Positions 8,704 through 18,200 are shown, numbered from the stretch's first letter. The stretch: 64,000 bases of DNA from Pseudonocardia petroleophila (GCF_014235185.1 NZ_CP060131.1:3417501-3481500), one strand, 5' to 3'. Notes: generated by a model from the letters alone, not told the origin. Program-made: numbers and translations.

Positions 8704-9695
8704 TCCGGCTGCTCCTGGTGGCGGCCCTCGCGGTCGCCGCCCCGCCCGCGCCCGAGGTCCGCTGCACGGTCACCGACGACCGGCTCGCGGAGCTGTCGGG
8801 GATGGTCGTCGCCGACGGCGGGGTGTGGGCGGTGTCCGACGGCGGCCGCAGCGTGCAGGTGCACCGCATCGACCCCGGGGGACCGGGTGAGAGCTGCGAG
8901 ATCGCCGACACCCGCACCGCCGACGTCGACCCGTTCGACGCCGAGGACCTCGCGCTCGGGCCCGACGGCGAGTTCTGGGTGGCCGACACCGGCGACAACG
9001 ACCGTTCCCGGGAGACCGTCGCCGCCATCGTGCTGCCCGTGCGCGGGGAGGCGCGGCTGCACCGCTTCACCTACCCCGACGGCCCGCACGACGCCGAGGC
9101 GATGCTCGTCGACGCCGCCGGGATCCCGTACGTGATCACCAAGGACGTCGGGACGCCCGCCGGGGTGTACCGGCCGGCGGAGGCGCCGCAGGGCCGCGGG
9201 CCGTTCCCGCTGGAGCGGGTGGCGCAGCTGTCGCTGCCGGTCTCCGACACGCAGGGCGGGCCGATCGGGGGAGTCGGGTCGCGCACCGTCACCGGCGCCG
9301 CGATGTCGGCCGACGGGCGGGTCGTCGCGCTGCGCACCTACACCGACGCCTGGCTGTTCCCCGTCGTCGACGGCGACGTCGCGGCGGCCCTGCAGGGCGA
9401 GCCGGCCCGCGTGCCGCTGGCCGGCGAGCCGCAGGGGGAGGCGGTCGCGTTCGAGGCCGACGGCACGCTGCTGTCGGCCTCGGAGACCCGCGGCGGGGTG
9501 CCGGGGGAGCTGCGCGCGGTGCCCGGGGCCGCCGCGCTGGCCGCGCAGCCGTTCACCCCGCCCGCCGGCACCCCCGCGCAGCCCGCGGCCGAGCCGGCAC
9601 CCGAGTGGCTGCCCGCCCTGATCGGCGGCGGGGTGACCGTCGGACTGCTGGTGCTGCTCGCCGCGGCGCTGTCCTGGCGGGCGCGGCGCCGCTGA
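8700..9695 (+). CDS. Secreted, C-terminally membrane-anchored protein (Rv2721c-like)
   Basis: About 331 residues. A short hydrophobic leader (IRLLLVAALAVAAPPA) is followed by an extracytoplasmic domain with repeated DGE/DGG-type turns resembling a beta-propeller. A Pro/Ala spacer precedes a single C-terminal helix (WLPALIGGGVTVGLLVLLAAAL) ending in RARRR. The leader is complete only if translation starts at CTG 8700, which overlaps the hflX stop as CTGA and has GGAGG seven bases upstream; GTG 8718 would cut the leader. Lies between hflX and lexA as Rv2721c does. Function unknown. Confidence 0.75.
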   Translation: MIRLLLVAALAVAAPPAPEVRCTVTDDRLAELSGMVVADGGVWAVSDGGRSVQVHRIDPGGPGESCEIADTRTADVDPFDAEDLALGPDGEFWVADTGDNDRSRETVAAIVLPVRGEARLHRFTYPDGPHDAEAMLVDAAGIPYVITKDVGTPAGVYRPAEAPQGRGPFPLERVAQLSLPVSDTQGGPIGGVGSRTVTGAAMSADGRVVALRTYTDAWLFPVVDGDVAAALQGEPARVPLAGEPQGEAVAFEADGTLLSASETRGGVPGELRAVPGAAALAAQPFTPPAGTPAQPAAEPAPEWLPALIGGGVTVGLLVLLAAALSWRARRR

Positions 9696-9825
9696 GCCGG
9701 TGGCGACGCCGGTACCCGCGTGCGCGCCGCACGTCCCGGTCCTCGGCGATCGCGGGCGACGTTTCCCCGGCGTAACCGGCGCGGCCCCCCGCGCGGTTAC
9801 GGTGATCACGGTCGAAGGAGGCGCG

Positions 9826-10683
9826 GTGCCGATCGTCACCGGTTACGAGGACACGCCGGGCGGGCACGACGCGCTCGTCCTGGGTGCGCAGCTGACCCGG
9901 CTCACCGGGCTGAGCGCCGTGGTGGCCACGGTCTACCCCGTCGACGCGCGCGGGCTCGCCGTCGTCGCGCGCGACCCGCGCTGGCGGGAGAAGGCGCGCC
10001 GCGTCGCCGCGGGCCGGTTCTCGCGGGCGCGCGAGCTCATCGGCGACGGCTGGGGCGCCGACGAGCCGGAGTTCGTGGCGCTCACGCCCGGCTCGGTGGC
10101 CGACGTGCTCGCCGACCACGCCGACGACGTGGGGGCCGCCGTCCTCGTGGTGGGCTCGACCGGGCACGGGCTGCTGGGCCGCCTCGCCCCCGGCCGCACG
10201 GTGCAGCGGCTCCTGCCGCTGGCGCGCTGCCCGGTGGCGATCGCGCCGCGCGGCTACCGGCACCTCGGCACCGGGACCATGACCACGGTGACCGTGGCCT
10301 ACGACGGCAGCGCCGAGGCCGACCGGGCCGTGGCGGTGGCCGTGCACCTCGCGGGCCGGACCGGGGCCGCGGTGCGGGTCGTCACCGTCGCCGAGGACGC
10401 CGACGGCGTGCCGGCGGCGCAGGCGCTCGCCCACAAGGGAATCGCGTCGCTGCCGGTCGAGGTCGACGCCATCAGCGACGTCGTGGTCGGCCCGGTGGCG
10501 GCCACCCTGGCCGCCCTGCCGGACCGCACGGACCTGCTCGTGGTGGGCTCGCGCGGCTACCGCTTCATGCAGCGGCTGCTGCTGGGCGGGGTGGCGGGGG
10601 TGCTCGTGCGCACCGCCCGCTACCCCGTGATCGTGGTGCCCGCCGCGGCGGGCGACGCCGTCAGAGGCGCCGCAGGACCGTGA
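9826..10683 (+). CDS. Tandem universal stress protein
   Basis: 285 residues with two UspA folds in series. The first ends with [23 protein letters not shown] and the second with [23 protein letters not shown], both close to the ATP-binding G-x2-G-x9-G-(S/T) signature. The second begins at [17 protein letters not shown] 9826 is chosen because GAAGGAGG lies just upstream; earlier in-frame starts read through low-complexity sequence. The last 23 bases overlap the convergent lexA 3' end. Confidence 0.9.
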   Translation: MPIVTGYEDTPGGHDALVLGAQLTRLTGLSAVVATVYPVDARGLAVVARDPRWREKARRVAAGRFSRARELIGDGWGADEPEFVALTPGSVADVLADHADDVGAAVLVVGSTGHGLLGRLAPGRTVQRLLPLARCPVAIAPRGYRHLGTGTMTTVTVAYDGSAEADRAVAVAVHLAGRTGAAVRVVTVAEDADGVPAAQALAHKGIASLPVEVDAISDVVVGPVAATLAALPDRTDLLVVGSRGYRFMQRLLLGGVAGVLVRTARYPVIVVPAAAGDAVRGAAGP

Positions 10684-11398
10684 CCACCCGGCCGAGCACG
10701 GTGGCGTCGTCGCCGGGGATCGGGTCGTAGGCCGCGTTGGCCGGCATCAGCCACACGTGCCCGTCGCGCCGGGTGAACGTCTTGACCGTGGCCTCGCCGT
10801 CGATCATCGCCGCGACGATCTCCCCGTTCTCGGCGACCGGCTGCTGGCGCACGACCACCCAGTCGCCGTCGGTGATGGCCGCCTCGACCATCGAGTCGCC
10901 CCGCACCTTGAGCAGGAACAGGGTGCCCTCGCCGACGATCTCGCGCGGCAGCGGGAACACGCTCTCCACCGCCTGCTCGGCGAGGATCGGCCCACCGGCG
11001 GCGATCGTGCCCAGCAGCGGGACGAACGCGGGGGTGGGCCGCTCGACGACGCCGGAGTCCGACGGCGCCGCGTCGGGCTGCTCGTCGGGCGGGCGGACGT
11101 CGACCGCGCGGGTGCGGTTGGGGTCGCGCCGCAGGTAGCCCTTGCGCTCGAGCGTGCGCAGCTGGTGGTGCACCGACGAGGTGGAGGTGAGCCCGACGGC
11201 GTCGCCGATCTCGCGGACGCTCGGCGGGTAGCCGTGGCGCTCCACCCAGTCGCGGATGACCTCCAGCACCTTGCGCTGCCGGGGAGTGAGACCGACGGGG
11301 GCGCTCGCGGGGTCGGGGAACGTGCTCACCTGGGCGGTCGGCCCGGGGCGCACCCCCTCGTCGTCGCCACCCGTCGGGCCGGGCTCGTCCCGTGCCAT
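10661..11398 (-). CDS. lexA: SOS repressor LexA
   Basis: Represses DNA-damage genes until RecA-stimulated self-cleavage. 245 residues. The N-terminal winged helix has [35 protein letters not shown] and SSVHHQL. The predicted cleavage site is A134-G135 in TIAAGGPIL. The catalytic dyad is S169 (RGDSMVEA) and K206 (EATVKTF). ATG 11398 is chosen because GAGGAGG lies upstream; an in-frame start farther upstream adds an unconserved 21 residues. Two LexA-like boxes lie in the divergent promoter region, consistent with autoregulation. Confidence 0.96.
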   Translation of the reverse strand: MARDEPGPTGGDDEGVRPGPTAQVSTFPDPASAPVGLTPRQRKVLEVIRDWVERHGYPPSVREIGDAVGLTSTSSVHHQLRTLERKGYLRRDPNRTRAVDVRPPDEQPDAAPSDSGVVERPTPAFVPLLGTIAAGGPILAEQAVESVFPLPREIVGEGTLFLLKVRGDSMVEAAITDGDWVVVRQQPVAENGEIVAAMIDGEATVKTFTRRDGHVWLMPANAAYDPIPGDDATVLGRVVTVLRRL

Positions 11399-11501
11399 GT
11401 GCTCGCGCCTCCTCGTCGGTACTGCTCGTTCGGTGCCGTGCGGTCCGTGCGGACCGGACACGTGTCGTGGGCCCGACCGTAGCCCCGATTCCGGTTCTCG
11501 C

Positions 11502-11515
11502 CAAACACATGTTCG
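11502..11515. promoter_or_regulatory. LexA box upstream of lexA
   Basis: CAAACACATGTTCG matches the actinobacterial/Bacillus-type SOS box CGAACNNNNGTTCG at all but one position. It lies about 100 bases upstream of lexA in the divergent promoter region. Confidence 0.65.
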
Positions 11516-11579
11516 AACGACACGCCCCGTTCTCTCGATTCTGTCGGTGGTCGGTGGTACACATCGCTCGACGATCGTT

Positions 11580-11593
11580 CGAACATGCGTTCC
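11580..11593. promoter_or_regulatory. LexA box upstream of the divergent membrane-protein gene
   Basis: CGAACATGCGTTCC matches CGAACNNNNGTTCG with one mismatch. More TTCGAAC sequences follow near 11596-11603 and 11613-11620, giving a cluster of half-sites over about 110 bases between lexA and the gene at 11653. Confidence 0.6.
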
Positions 11594-11652
11594 CGTTCGA
11601 ACGGTGCGAGCAGTTCGAACGGTCAGCGGGTCCGAGCGAAGGGTGGAGTCCG

Positions 11653-12144
11653 GTGCACGATCAGATCGAGGACGGAATGCGGTTCGGCGGCACGGCCCTG
11701 CGCCGGACGGTGCCGGACCGGGCGCAGGTGCCGGACCGGGCGCAGGTGCCGGACCGGGGGCGGGCGCACCCCGCCCGGGTGCTGCCGCGGCGCGGGCGGG
11801 CCCCCGGGCCGCGGCCGGTGCGGCCCGTGCAGCCGCCGCGTGCGGTGCGGCCGGTGCAGCCGCCCCGTCCGGACGGCGACCGGGCGGGGGAGCGGGGGCA
11901 GCGCGGCGGGCGCGTCCTGCTGCGCTCGGTCCCGGTGCTGCCCCCGCGGGTGCTGCGCCGCCGCCGGGTGGCCGCCGCCATCGGCACGGCCCTGCTCACC
12001 GCCGCGGTCGTCGTGCTGCTGGGGCTGCTCGCCGACGTGGCCGCCGCGGCCCGGCACTCCGCCGCCGCGCCGGAGGTGACGAGCACCTCGCTCACACCGG
12101 TGGTGGCATCGCCCGTGCAGGTGGCGGGCGTGCTCGGGGGCTGA
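11653..12144 (+). CDS. Small SOS-position membrane protein (Rv2719c/ChiZ position, no LysM seen)
   Basis: 163 residues. A very basic Arg/Pro-rich cytoplasmic segment contains short repeats ([16 protein letters not shown] and [16 protein letters not shown]). One membrane helix follows ([28 protein letters not shown]), then only about 35 extracytoplasmic residues. In M. tuberculosis the SOS-induced gene divergent from lexA encodes a similar basic-TM protein with a C-terminal LysM domain (ChiZ, a division inhibitor). Here the topology and the SOS-box promoter are kept but no LysM-like sequence is visible. GTG 11653 has GGTGGAG upstream. A role as SOS-induced division regulator is inference. Confidence 0.72.
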   Translation: MHDQIEDGMRFGGTALRRTVPDRAQVPDRAQVPDRGRAHPARVLPRRGRAPGPRPVRPVQPPRAVRPVQPPRPDGDRAGERGQRGGRVLLRSVPVLPPRVLRRRRVAAAIGTALLTAAVVVLLGLLADVAAAARHSAAAPEVTSTSLTPVVASPVQVAGVLGG

Positions 12145-12232
12145 CGCTTCGCGCCCGGCCCGCCGCCGGCCCGCGCCCGCGTGCCCGTTCGGACGACGCG
12201 GCGCCACCGATAGGGCCTCCCGGCTTTCAGTG

Positions 12233-12248
12233 CCCCTACATGTTGTGG
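12233..12248. promoter_or_regulatory. Candidate NrdR box
   Basis: CCCCTACATGTTGTGG is an imperfect 16-bp palindrome centred on ACATGT, located 57 bases before nrdR. Size, palindromy and place suit the boxes NrdR uses to repress ribonucleotide reductase genes, including its own operon. A second box at the usual helical spacing is not convincing. Confidence 0.4.
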
Positions 12249-12304
12249 TTACATGGGTGTCGTTAGCCCAGGGATGGGGTTCCGTTCGTCGGAGGGGGTT
12301 GTCC

Positions 12305-12784
12305 GTGCGCTGCCCGTTCTGCCGTCACTCCGACTGCCGGGTCATCGATTCCCGCGAGGTCGACGACGGGGTCGCCACCCGCCGCCGGCGCTCCTGCGCC
12401 TCCTGCGGGCGCCGGTTCACCACCGTCGAGGAGGCGGTGCTGGCCGTCGTCAAGCGCAGCGGGGTCACGGAGCCCTTCAGCCGCGACAAGGTCGTCAGCG
12501 GGGTCCGTCGGGCCTGCCAGGGCCGGCCCGTCGACGAGGACGCGCTGGCGCAGCTGGCGCACCGCGTCGAGGAGGCCGTCCGCGCGGGCGGCACCGCCGA
12601 GATCCCCAGCCACGAGGTCGGCCTCGCGATCCTCGGGCCGCTCCGCGAGCTCGACGAGGTGGCCTACCTCCGGTTCGCGAGCGTCTACCGCTCCTTCTCC
12701 TCCATCGAGGACTTCGAGAAGGAGATCGCCGACCTGCGCGACACGCCGGCGCGCGACACACCCGCCCGCGCCGCGCCCAGCTGA
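12305..12784 (+). CDS. nrdR: Transcriptional repressor NrdR
   Basis: ATP/dATP-sensing repressor of ribonucleotide reductase genes. 159 residues. The zinc ribbon uses C3, C6, C31 and C34 (VRCPFC and SCASCGRRF). The ATP-cone runs from about residue 49, with [24 protein letters not shown] and the family-typical [26 protein letters not shown] 12305 gives the canonical N-terminus, with GGAGGGGG 7-10 bases upstream. It precedes nrdJ by 176 bases. Confidence 0.95.
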   Translation: MRCPFCRHSDCRVIDSREVDDGVATRRRRSCASCGRRFTTVEEAVLAVVKRSGVTEPFSRDKVVSGVRRACQGRPVDEDALAQLAHRVEEAVRAGGTAEIPSHEVGLAILGPLRELDEVAYLRFASVYRSFSSIEDFEKEIADLRDTPARDTPARAAPS

Positions 12785-12960
12785 CCCGTCCCACCGATCG
12801 TCGGCCCGACCCGGCCGCCCGACGCACCGCCGCGCCGGCACCGCACTCCGCGCCGTTGAACCGGACGTCGCGCACTCCCGTCATCACCGCCAACACTCGT
12901 ACGCGGCGCGCACCGCAGGACCGATCCCGGTCCGTCGTGCGCGCAGGAGAGGGAACACCC

Positions 12961-15789
12961 ATGACCGAGACCGTCGGCACCACGTCCGGACGCGGGAAGA
13001 AGGCACCCCGGGCCTCCCGGCCCGCTGGCCTCACGATCGAGCGGATCCACACCACCGCCGGCGTGCACCCCTACGACGAGGTCACCTGGGAGCGCCGCGA
13101 CGTCGTCATGACCAACTGGCGCGACGGCACGATCAACTTCGAGCAGCGCGGTGTCGAGTTCCCCAGCAGCTGGTCGGTCAACGCCACCAACATCGTCACC
13201 AGCAAGTACTTCCGCGGGGCCGTCGGGGCGGTGGAGCGCGAGTCGAGCCTGCGCCAGCTCATCGACCGCGTGGTCGGGGTGTACCACCGCTCCGGCCTGG
13301 AGAACGGCTACTTCGCCACCGACGACGACGCCGAGGTGTTCGCCCACGAGCTCACCTGGATGCTGCTGCACCAGGTGTTCAGCTTCAACTCCCCGGTCTG
13401 GTTCAACGTCGGCACGACCTCGCCGCAGCAGGTCAGCGCGTGCTTCATCCTCGCCGTCGACGACACGATGGAGTCGATCCTCAACTGGTACCGCGAGGAG
13501 GGCCTGATCTTCAAGGGCGGCTCCGGCGCGGGCCTGAACCTCTCGCGCATCCGCAGCTCGAAGGAGCTGCTGTCCTCGGGCGGCACCGCCTCCGGGCCGG
13601 TCTCGTTCATGCGGGGCGCCGACGCCAGCGCGGGCACCATCAAGTCCGGCGGGGCCACCCGGCGCGCGGCGAAGATGGTCGTCCTCGACGTCGACCACCC
13701 CGACATCGAGGAGTTCGTCGAGACCAAGGCCAAGGAGGAGGCCAAGGTCCGCGTGCTGCGCGACGCCGGCTTCGACATGGACCTCGGCGGGGCCGACATC
13801 ACCTCGGTGCAGTACCAGAACGCCAACAACTCCGTCCGGGTCACCGACGAGTTCATGCGCGCCGTCGAGGCGGGCACCGATTTCGGGCTCCGCGCGCGGA
13901 TGACCGGCGAGGTCATCGAATCCGTCGACGCGAAGAAGCTGTTCCGCGGAATCGCCGAGGCCGCGTGGGCCTGCGCCGATCCCGGAATCCAGTACGACGG
14001 CACCATCAACGACTGGCACACCACCCCGGAATCGGGCCGGATCTCCGCGTCCAACCCGTGTTCGGAGTACATGCACCTCGACAACTCGAGCTGCAACCTC
14101 GCGTCGCTGAACCTGCTCACGTTCCTCGGTGACGACGGCCAGTTCGACGCCGCCCGCTTCCAGAAGTCGGTCGAGCTCATCATCACCGCGATGGACATCT
14201 CCATCTGCTTCGCCGACTTCCCGACCGACCCGATCGGCGAGACCACCCGCGCCTTCCGCCAGCTCGGCATCGGCTACGCCAACCTCGGTGCGCTGCTGAT
14301 GGCCACCGGCCACGCCTACGACTCCGAGGGCGGCCGGTCGCTGGCCGCGGCCATCACCTCGCTGATGACCGGCGCGTCCTACAAGCGCTCCGCCGAGCTC
14401 GCCGGTGTCGTCGGCCCCTACGAGGGCTACGCCCGCAACGCGAGCGCCCACCAGCGCGTCATGCGCAAGCACGCCGCCGCCAACGACGACGTCCGCACGT
14501 TCCCGGCGAGCTCCGGCATCCACAAGCTGGCCACCATCGCCTGGAAGGACTGCCTGGCCACCGGCGAGCGCAACGGCTGGCGCAACGCCCAGGCCTCGGT
14601 GCTCGCCCCCACCGGCACCATCGGCCTGATGATGGACTGCGACACCACCGGCATCGAGCCGGACCTCGCGCTGGTCAAGTTCAAGAAGCTGGTCGGCGGC
14701 GGGTCGATGCAGATCGTCAACCAGACCGTGCCGCGCGCGCTCACCAAGCTCGGCTACCAGCCGGAGCAGGCCGAGGCCATCGTCGAGTACGTCGGCGAGC
14801 ACGGCCACGTCGTCAACGCCCCCGGCCTGCACCCCGAGCACTACGAGGTGTTCGACTGCGCGATGGGCGAGCGGGTCATCGCCGCGATGGGCCACGTCCG
14901 GATGATGGCCGCGGTGCAGCCGTTCCTCTCCGGCGCGATCTCCAAGACGGTCAACATGCCGGAGACGGCCACGGTCGAGGACGTCGAGCGGGTCTACCTG
15001 GAGGGCTGGAAGCTCGGCCTCAAGGCGCTCGCGATCTACCGCGACAACTGCAAGGTCGGCCAGCCGCTGTCGGCGGGCAAGTCGGCCAAGAGCTCGGGCG
15101 GGGGGGAGAAGGAGACCGTCACCGTCGTCGAGCAGCGGCCGATACGGCGCCGCCTGCCCAAGAAGCGCCCCAGCGAGACCGTCTCGTTCACCGTCGGCGG
15201 CGCGGAGGGCTACCTCACCGCCGGGTCCTACCCCGACGACGGCCTCGGCGAGATCTTCGTCAAGCTCGGCAAGCAGGGCTCCACGCTGTCGGGCGTGATG
15301 GACGCGTTCTCGATGTCGATCTCGGTGGGCCTGCAGTACGGGATCCCGCTGGAGTTCTACGTCTCGAAGTTCTCCAACCTGCGCTTCGAGCCGGCGGGCA
15401 TGACCGACGACCCGGACGTCCGCATCGCCACCAGCGTGCTCGACTACCTGTTCCGCCGCCTCGCGCTCGACCACCTGCCCTACGAGAAGCGCGCGCAGCT
15501 CGGCATCTTCTCCGCCGACGAGCGCACCGCGCAGGTGGCCGACCAGTACGGCGAGACCGTCGACGTCGAGGGCCTGCGCCAGGGCGTGGAGACCGAGCAC
15601 ACCGGCCCCGTGACCCCGGCCGGCGCCTCGAAGGCCCCGGTCGAGGTGGGCAGCTCCACCGAGCTGCTGGAGCTGCGGATGGGCAAGGCCGCCGACGCGC
15701 CGCTGTGCATGACCTGCGGCACGAAGATGCGCCCCGCCGGTTCCTGCTACCTGTGCGAGGGCTGCGGCAGCACCAGCGGCTGCAGCTGA
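12961..15789 (+). CDS. nrdJ: Adenosylcobalamin-dependent (class II) ribonucleotide reductase
   Basis: Makes deoxyribonucleotides using a cobalamin-generated thiyl radical, independent of oxygen. 942 residues. Typical landmarks are FNSPVWFNVG, IFKGGSGAGLNLSRIRSS, the Cys-containing ASNPCSEYMHLDNSSCNLASLNL segment (shown here as separate motifs NPCSEY and SSCNLASL), and APTGTIGLMMDCDTTGIEP. The tail has a zinc-finger-like MTCGTKMRPAGSCYLCEGCG with redox cysteines. ATG 12961 follows AGGAGAGGG. No cobalamin riboswitch was recognised upstream; NrdR is the likely controller. Confidence 0.96.
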   Translation: MTETVGTTSGRGKKAPRASRPAGLTIERIHTTAGVHPYDEVTWERRDVVMTNWRDGTINFEQRGVEFPSSWSVNATNIVTSKYFRGAVGAVERESSLRQLIDRVVGVYHRSGLENGYFATDDDAEVFAHELTWMLLHQVFSFNSPVWFNVGTTSPQQVSACFILAVDDTMESILNWYREEGLIFKGGSGAGLNLSRIRSSKELLSSGGTASGPVSFMRGADASAGTIKSGGATRRAAKMVVLDVDHPDIEEFVETKAKEEAKVRVLRDAGFDMDLGGADITSVQYQNANNSVRVTDEFMRAVEAGTDFGLRARMTGEVIESVDAKKLFRGIAEAAWACADPGIQYDGTINDWHTTPESGRISASNPCSEYMHLDNSSCNLASLNLLTFLGDDGQFDAARFQKSVELIITAMDISICFADFPTDPIGETTRAFRQLGIGYANLGALLMATGHAYDSEGGRSLAAAITSLMTGASYKRSAELAGVVGPYEGYARNASAHQRVMRKHAAANDDVRTFPASSGIHKLATIAWKDCLATGERNGWRNAQASVLAPTGTIGLMMDCDTTGIEPDLALVKFKKLVGGGSMQIVNQTVPRALTKLGYQPEQAEAIVEYVGEHGHVVNAPGLHPEHYEVFDCAMGERVIAAMGHVRMMAAVQPFLSGAISKTVNMPETATVEDVERVYLEGWKLGLKALAIYRDNCKVGQPLSAGKSAKSSGGGEKETVTVVEQRPIRRRLPKKRPSETVSFTVGGAEGYLTAGSYPDDGLGEIFVKLGKQGSTLSGVMDAFSMSISVGLQYGIPLEFYVSKFSNLRFEPAGMTDDPDVRIATSVLDYLFRRLALDHLPYEKRAQLGIFSADERTAQVADQYGETVDVEGLRQGVETEHTGPVTPAGASKAPVEVGSSTELLELRMGKAADAPLCMTCGTKMRPAGSCYLCEGCGSTSGCS

Positions 15790-15801
15790 CCCCCCCGCTC
15801 C

Positions 15802-15836
15802 GGAGCCGTGGTGCCGCTGGAGGGCACCACGGCTCC
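15802..15836. terminator. Bidirectional hairpin between nrdJ and the transglutaminase gene
   Basis: Perfect 14-bp stem: GGAGCCGTGGTGCC (15802-15815) pairs with GGCACCACGGCTCC (15823-15836) around a 7-base loop. It lies between two convergent genes. No long T-tract, as usual in high-GC actinobacteria. Confidence 0.8.
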
Positions 15837-15844
15837 GCCGGGCG

Positions 15845-16639
15845 TCAGGTGAGGGTGACCACCGCGGACCCGTCGTCGTTGGGCAGCTCGTCGACGACGG
15901 CCAGCACGTTCACCGACAGCAGGTTCGCGATGCCGTGGTGCACCGACAGGAACGCGGTGTCGGAGGCGTCGCGGCCGGTCCCGATCCGCAGCATCGACGG
16001 CCGCGGGGCCAGCCCGGTGGCGTCGACGACCCGCCAGGAGCCGTCGACCCACGCCTCGACGACCGCGTGGAAGTCCATCGGGTCCAGCCCCGGCGCGTAG
16101 ACGGCGACCAGCCGCGCGGGCACGTCACGCGCGCGCAGCAGGGCCACGACCAGGTGCGCGTAGTCGCGGCAGACGCCCTCGCCGAGCAGGAGCGTGTCGA
16201 TCGCGTCGTCGGTGGGCTTGCTCGACCCGCTGAGGTAGAACAGGCGCCCCCACACGAAGTCGCGGACGGCGGAGACGAGCTCGCCGGTGTCGTCGATGCC
16301 GTCGAACTCGCCGCCCGCGATCGAGAGCAGCCGGTCCGACGGGCAGTAGCGGCTGGGCCGGCGGTAGGCGAGCAGGTCGAGCTCGGTGGTCTCCGGCGCG
16401 GGCAGCGGCCCCTCGACGGTGGCCGCGTACTCCAGCACCGTGCGCCCCACCTGCGCGTCGACGACGTGCAGGCGGCCGTCGTGCGGGGCCGCGACCTCGC
16501 GCCACGGCACCGCCTCGCCGTCGCGGGTGATCGACAGCTTCTCGTCGGCCGACGCGGACGCGACGGCCACCTGGAAGGCGAGGAGAGCGGGCTCGGTGAC
16601 GTCCAGCTCGAGGAACGCGGTTACCTGACGACGGTGCAC
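15845..16639 (-). CDS. Transglutaminase-like cysteine protease-fold protein
   Basis: 264 residues. An N-terminal beta region typical of the bacterial transglutaminase N-domain (ELDVTEPALLAFQVAVAS) is followed by the catalytic core. Cys is in GEGVCRDYAHLVVALLRA, His in MDFHAVVEAWVDG, and Asp in WRVVDATGLAPR, so the Cys-His-Asp triad is intact. Such stand-alone proteins are widespread and their substrates are mostly unknown. GTG start at 16639. Faces nrdJ across a strong hairpin. Confidence 0.88.
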   Translation of the reverse strand: MHRRQVTAFLELDVTEPALLAFQVAVASASADEKLSITRDGEAVPWREVAAPHDGRLHVVDAQVGRTVLEYAATVEGPLPAPETTELDLLAYRRPSRYCPSDRLLSIAGGEFDGIDDTGELVSAVRDFVWGRLFYLSGSSKPTDDAIDTLLLGEGVCRDYAHLVVALLRARDVPARLVAVYAPGLDPMDFHAVVEAWVDGSWRVVDATGLAPRPSMLRIGTGRDASDTAFLSVHHGIANLLSVNVLAVVDELPNDDGSAVVTLT

Positions 16640-16694
16640 GCGGCGATCGTCGCAGCCGTCGATGACAGCCGCGTGTCCGCACCGCCGTCGGGGG

Positions 16695-16898
16695 TCAGCC
16701 CGCCTCGTACCGGGCTTCGCGGATCAGCTCCTCCACCGCGCTGCGCTGCACGCGGAACGACCTCCCGAACCGCACCGCCGGGAGCTCCCCGCTGTGCACG
16801 AGGCGGTACACCGTCATCTTCGAGACCCGCATCCGGTCCGCCACCTCGGCCACGGTGAGGAACGGTGCGCCGATCATCTCCGGCACTTCTGCAGCCAT
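16695..16898 (-). CDS. Small excisionase/MerR-type helix-turn-helix protein
   Basis: 67 residues, almost entirely one winged-HTH: FLTVAEVADRMRVSKMTVYRLV, then the wing GELPAVRFGRSFRVQRSAVEEL. This is the AlpA/excisionase-type fold, also used by chromosomal regulators of the BldC kind. No integrase or prophage gene is nearby, so a chromosomal DNA-binding regulator is more likely than a phage excisionase. ATG 16898 is preferred because GAGAGG lies 10 bases upstream; a GTG at 16940 lacks a ribosome binding site. Confidence 0.82.
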   Translation of the reverse strand: MAAEVPEMIGAPFLTVAEVADRMRVSKMTVYRLVHSGELPAVRFGRSFRVQRSAVEELIREARYEAG

Positions 16899-17103
16899 CC
16901 TGCCCACGCCTCTCGTCCCGCCCCGGGGGGCGCTGTTCACCGTGGGTGGGACAGTACGGGAGCAGGCCTCACCCTCCGGGGTACTCCGACCGGCACGAAC
17001 AGGTGAGGATCACGCCCGTTCCGTCCGGTTCGCCACGCGGGGTGGCAGCGCCAGGGTGGTACTCGGCCCGGACGGGTGCGTGTGCAGCGCATAGGGTCGG
17101 GCG

Positions 17104-18135
17104 GTGATCCTCGACGACGACCCCGACGGCGACTGGACCAGCGGCGGCCCCTACCGCTGCGCCCCCGACGTCTACCGCATCCCGCTGCCCCTGCCGCAGG
17201 ACGGCCTGCGGGCGGTGAACGTCTACGCGATCCCCGACGGCGACGGCTGGACGCTGATCGACTCGGGCTGGGCGCTGGCCGAGTCGCGCGAGCTGCTGAC
17301 CGCGGCACTGGGCCGGCTCGGGGCCGGGCTCGGCGACGTCCGCCGGTTCCTCGTCACCCACATCCACCGCGACCACTACACGCAGGCCATCGCGCTGCGC
17401 CAGGAGTTCGGGGCGCACGTCGCGCTCGGGCGGGGGGAGGAGAGCGGGCTCGCGGAGATCCACAGGTCCGGTCGCGACCCGTTCGAGGCCCACCGGTCGC
17501 GGCTGCTGCGCGCCGGGGCCGACGCGCTGGCGGCCACGATCGAGGCGACCCGGCCGGAGCCGGGCGACCTGTCGGTCTGGGAGCCGCCGGACGAGTGGAT
17601 CGAGGACGGCGCCGAGATCGCGGTGGGGGACACGCAGGTCCTTACCGCCGTCGAGACGCCCGGGCACACCCGCGGCCACCTCGTCTTCGCCGACGACGCC
17701 GCCGGGCTGCTGTTCGCCGGCGACCACGTCCTGCCGCGCATCACCCCGTCGATCGGCTTCGAGCCGAACCCGACGCCGAGCCCGCTGGCCGACTTCCTGA
17801 CCTCCCTGCAGCTCATCCGCTCCCGCAAGGACGCCTCGCTGCTGCCGGCGCACGGGCCGATCGGGATGCGCGTGCACGAGCGGGTCGACGCCCTGCTCGA
17901 GCACCACGGCGACCGGCTCGACGCCACCCTCGCCGCGGTGCGCGAGGGCCGGTCGACCGCGCAGTCCGTCGCGGAGGCGCTGCCCTGGACGCGGCACCGC
18001 AGGCGCCTGCCCGAGATGGACACCTTCAACGCGATGCTCGCCGTCCTGGAGACCCAGGCGCACCTCGACGTGCTCGCCGAACGGGGTGCTGTGACGATCA
18101 CGTTGCAGTCCGGAGTCGCTCACTACACATCGTGA
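17104..18135 (+). CDS. MBL-fold metallohydrolase
   Basis: 343 residues. The metallo-beta-lactamase metal site is complete: THIHRDHYTQ (H86, H88, D90, H91), ETPGHTRGHLVF and LLFAGDHVLP, with a last His in LLPAHGPIG. The C-terminal 90 residues (RVDALLEHHGDRLDATLAAV onward) form the helical winged extension seen in LACTB2-like hydrolases. Substrate unknown. GTG start. Diverges from the HTH gene at 16898 across about 205 bases. Confidence 0.9.
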   Translation: MILDDDPDGDWTSGGPYRCAPDVYRIPLPLPQDGLRAVNVYAIPDGDGWTLIDSGWALAESRELLTAALGRLGAGLGDVRRFLVTHIHRDHYTQAIALRQEFGAHVALGRGEESGLAEIHRSGRDPFEAHRSRLLRAGADALAATIEATRPEPGDLSVWEPPDEWIEDGAEIAVGDTQVLTAVETPGHTRGHLVFADDAAGLLFAGDHVLPRITPSIGFEPNPTPSPLADFLTSLQLIRSRKDASLLPAHGPIGMRVHERVDALLEHHGDRLDATLAAVREGRSTAQSVAEALPWTRHRRRLPEMDTFNAMLAVLETQAHLDVLAERGAVTITLQSGVAHYTS

Positions 18136-18200
18136 TAACGATTCACTCCGTGTAGGCGTCAGGACGGGTCGTTGCGCCGACCGGTCGTACGCTCCGCGTC

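Noticed and set aside
12785..12960. Cobalamin riboswitch before nrdJ
   Set aside because: No B12-box-like core or expected stem arrangement could be recognised in 176 bases.
16695..16898. Prophage excisionase
   Set aside because: HTH fold fits, but no integrase, repeat or phage gene is near; treated as a chromosomal regulator.
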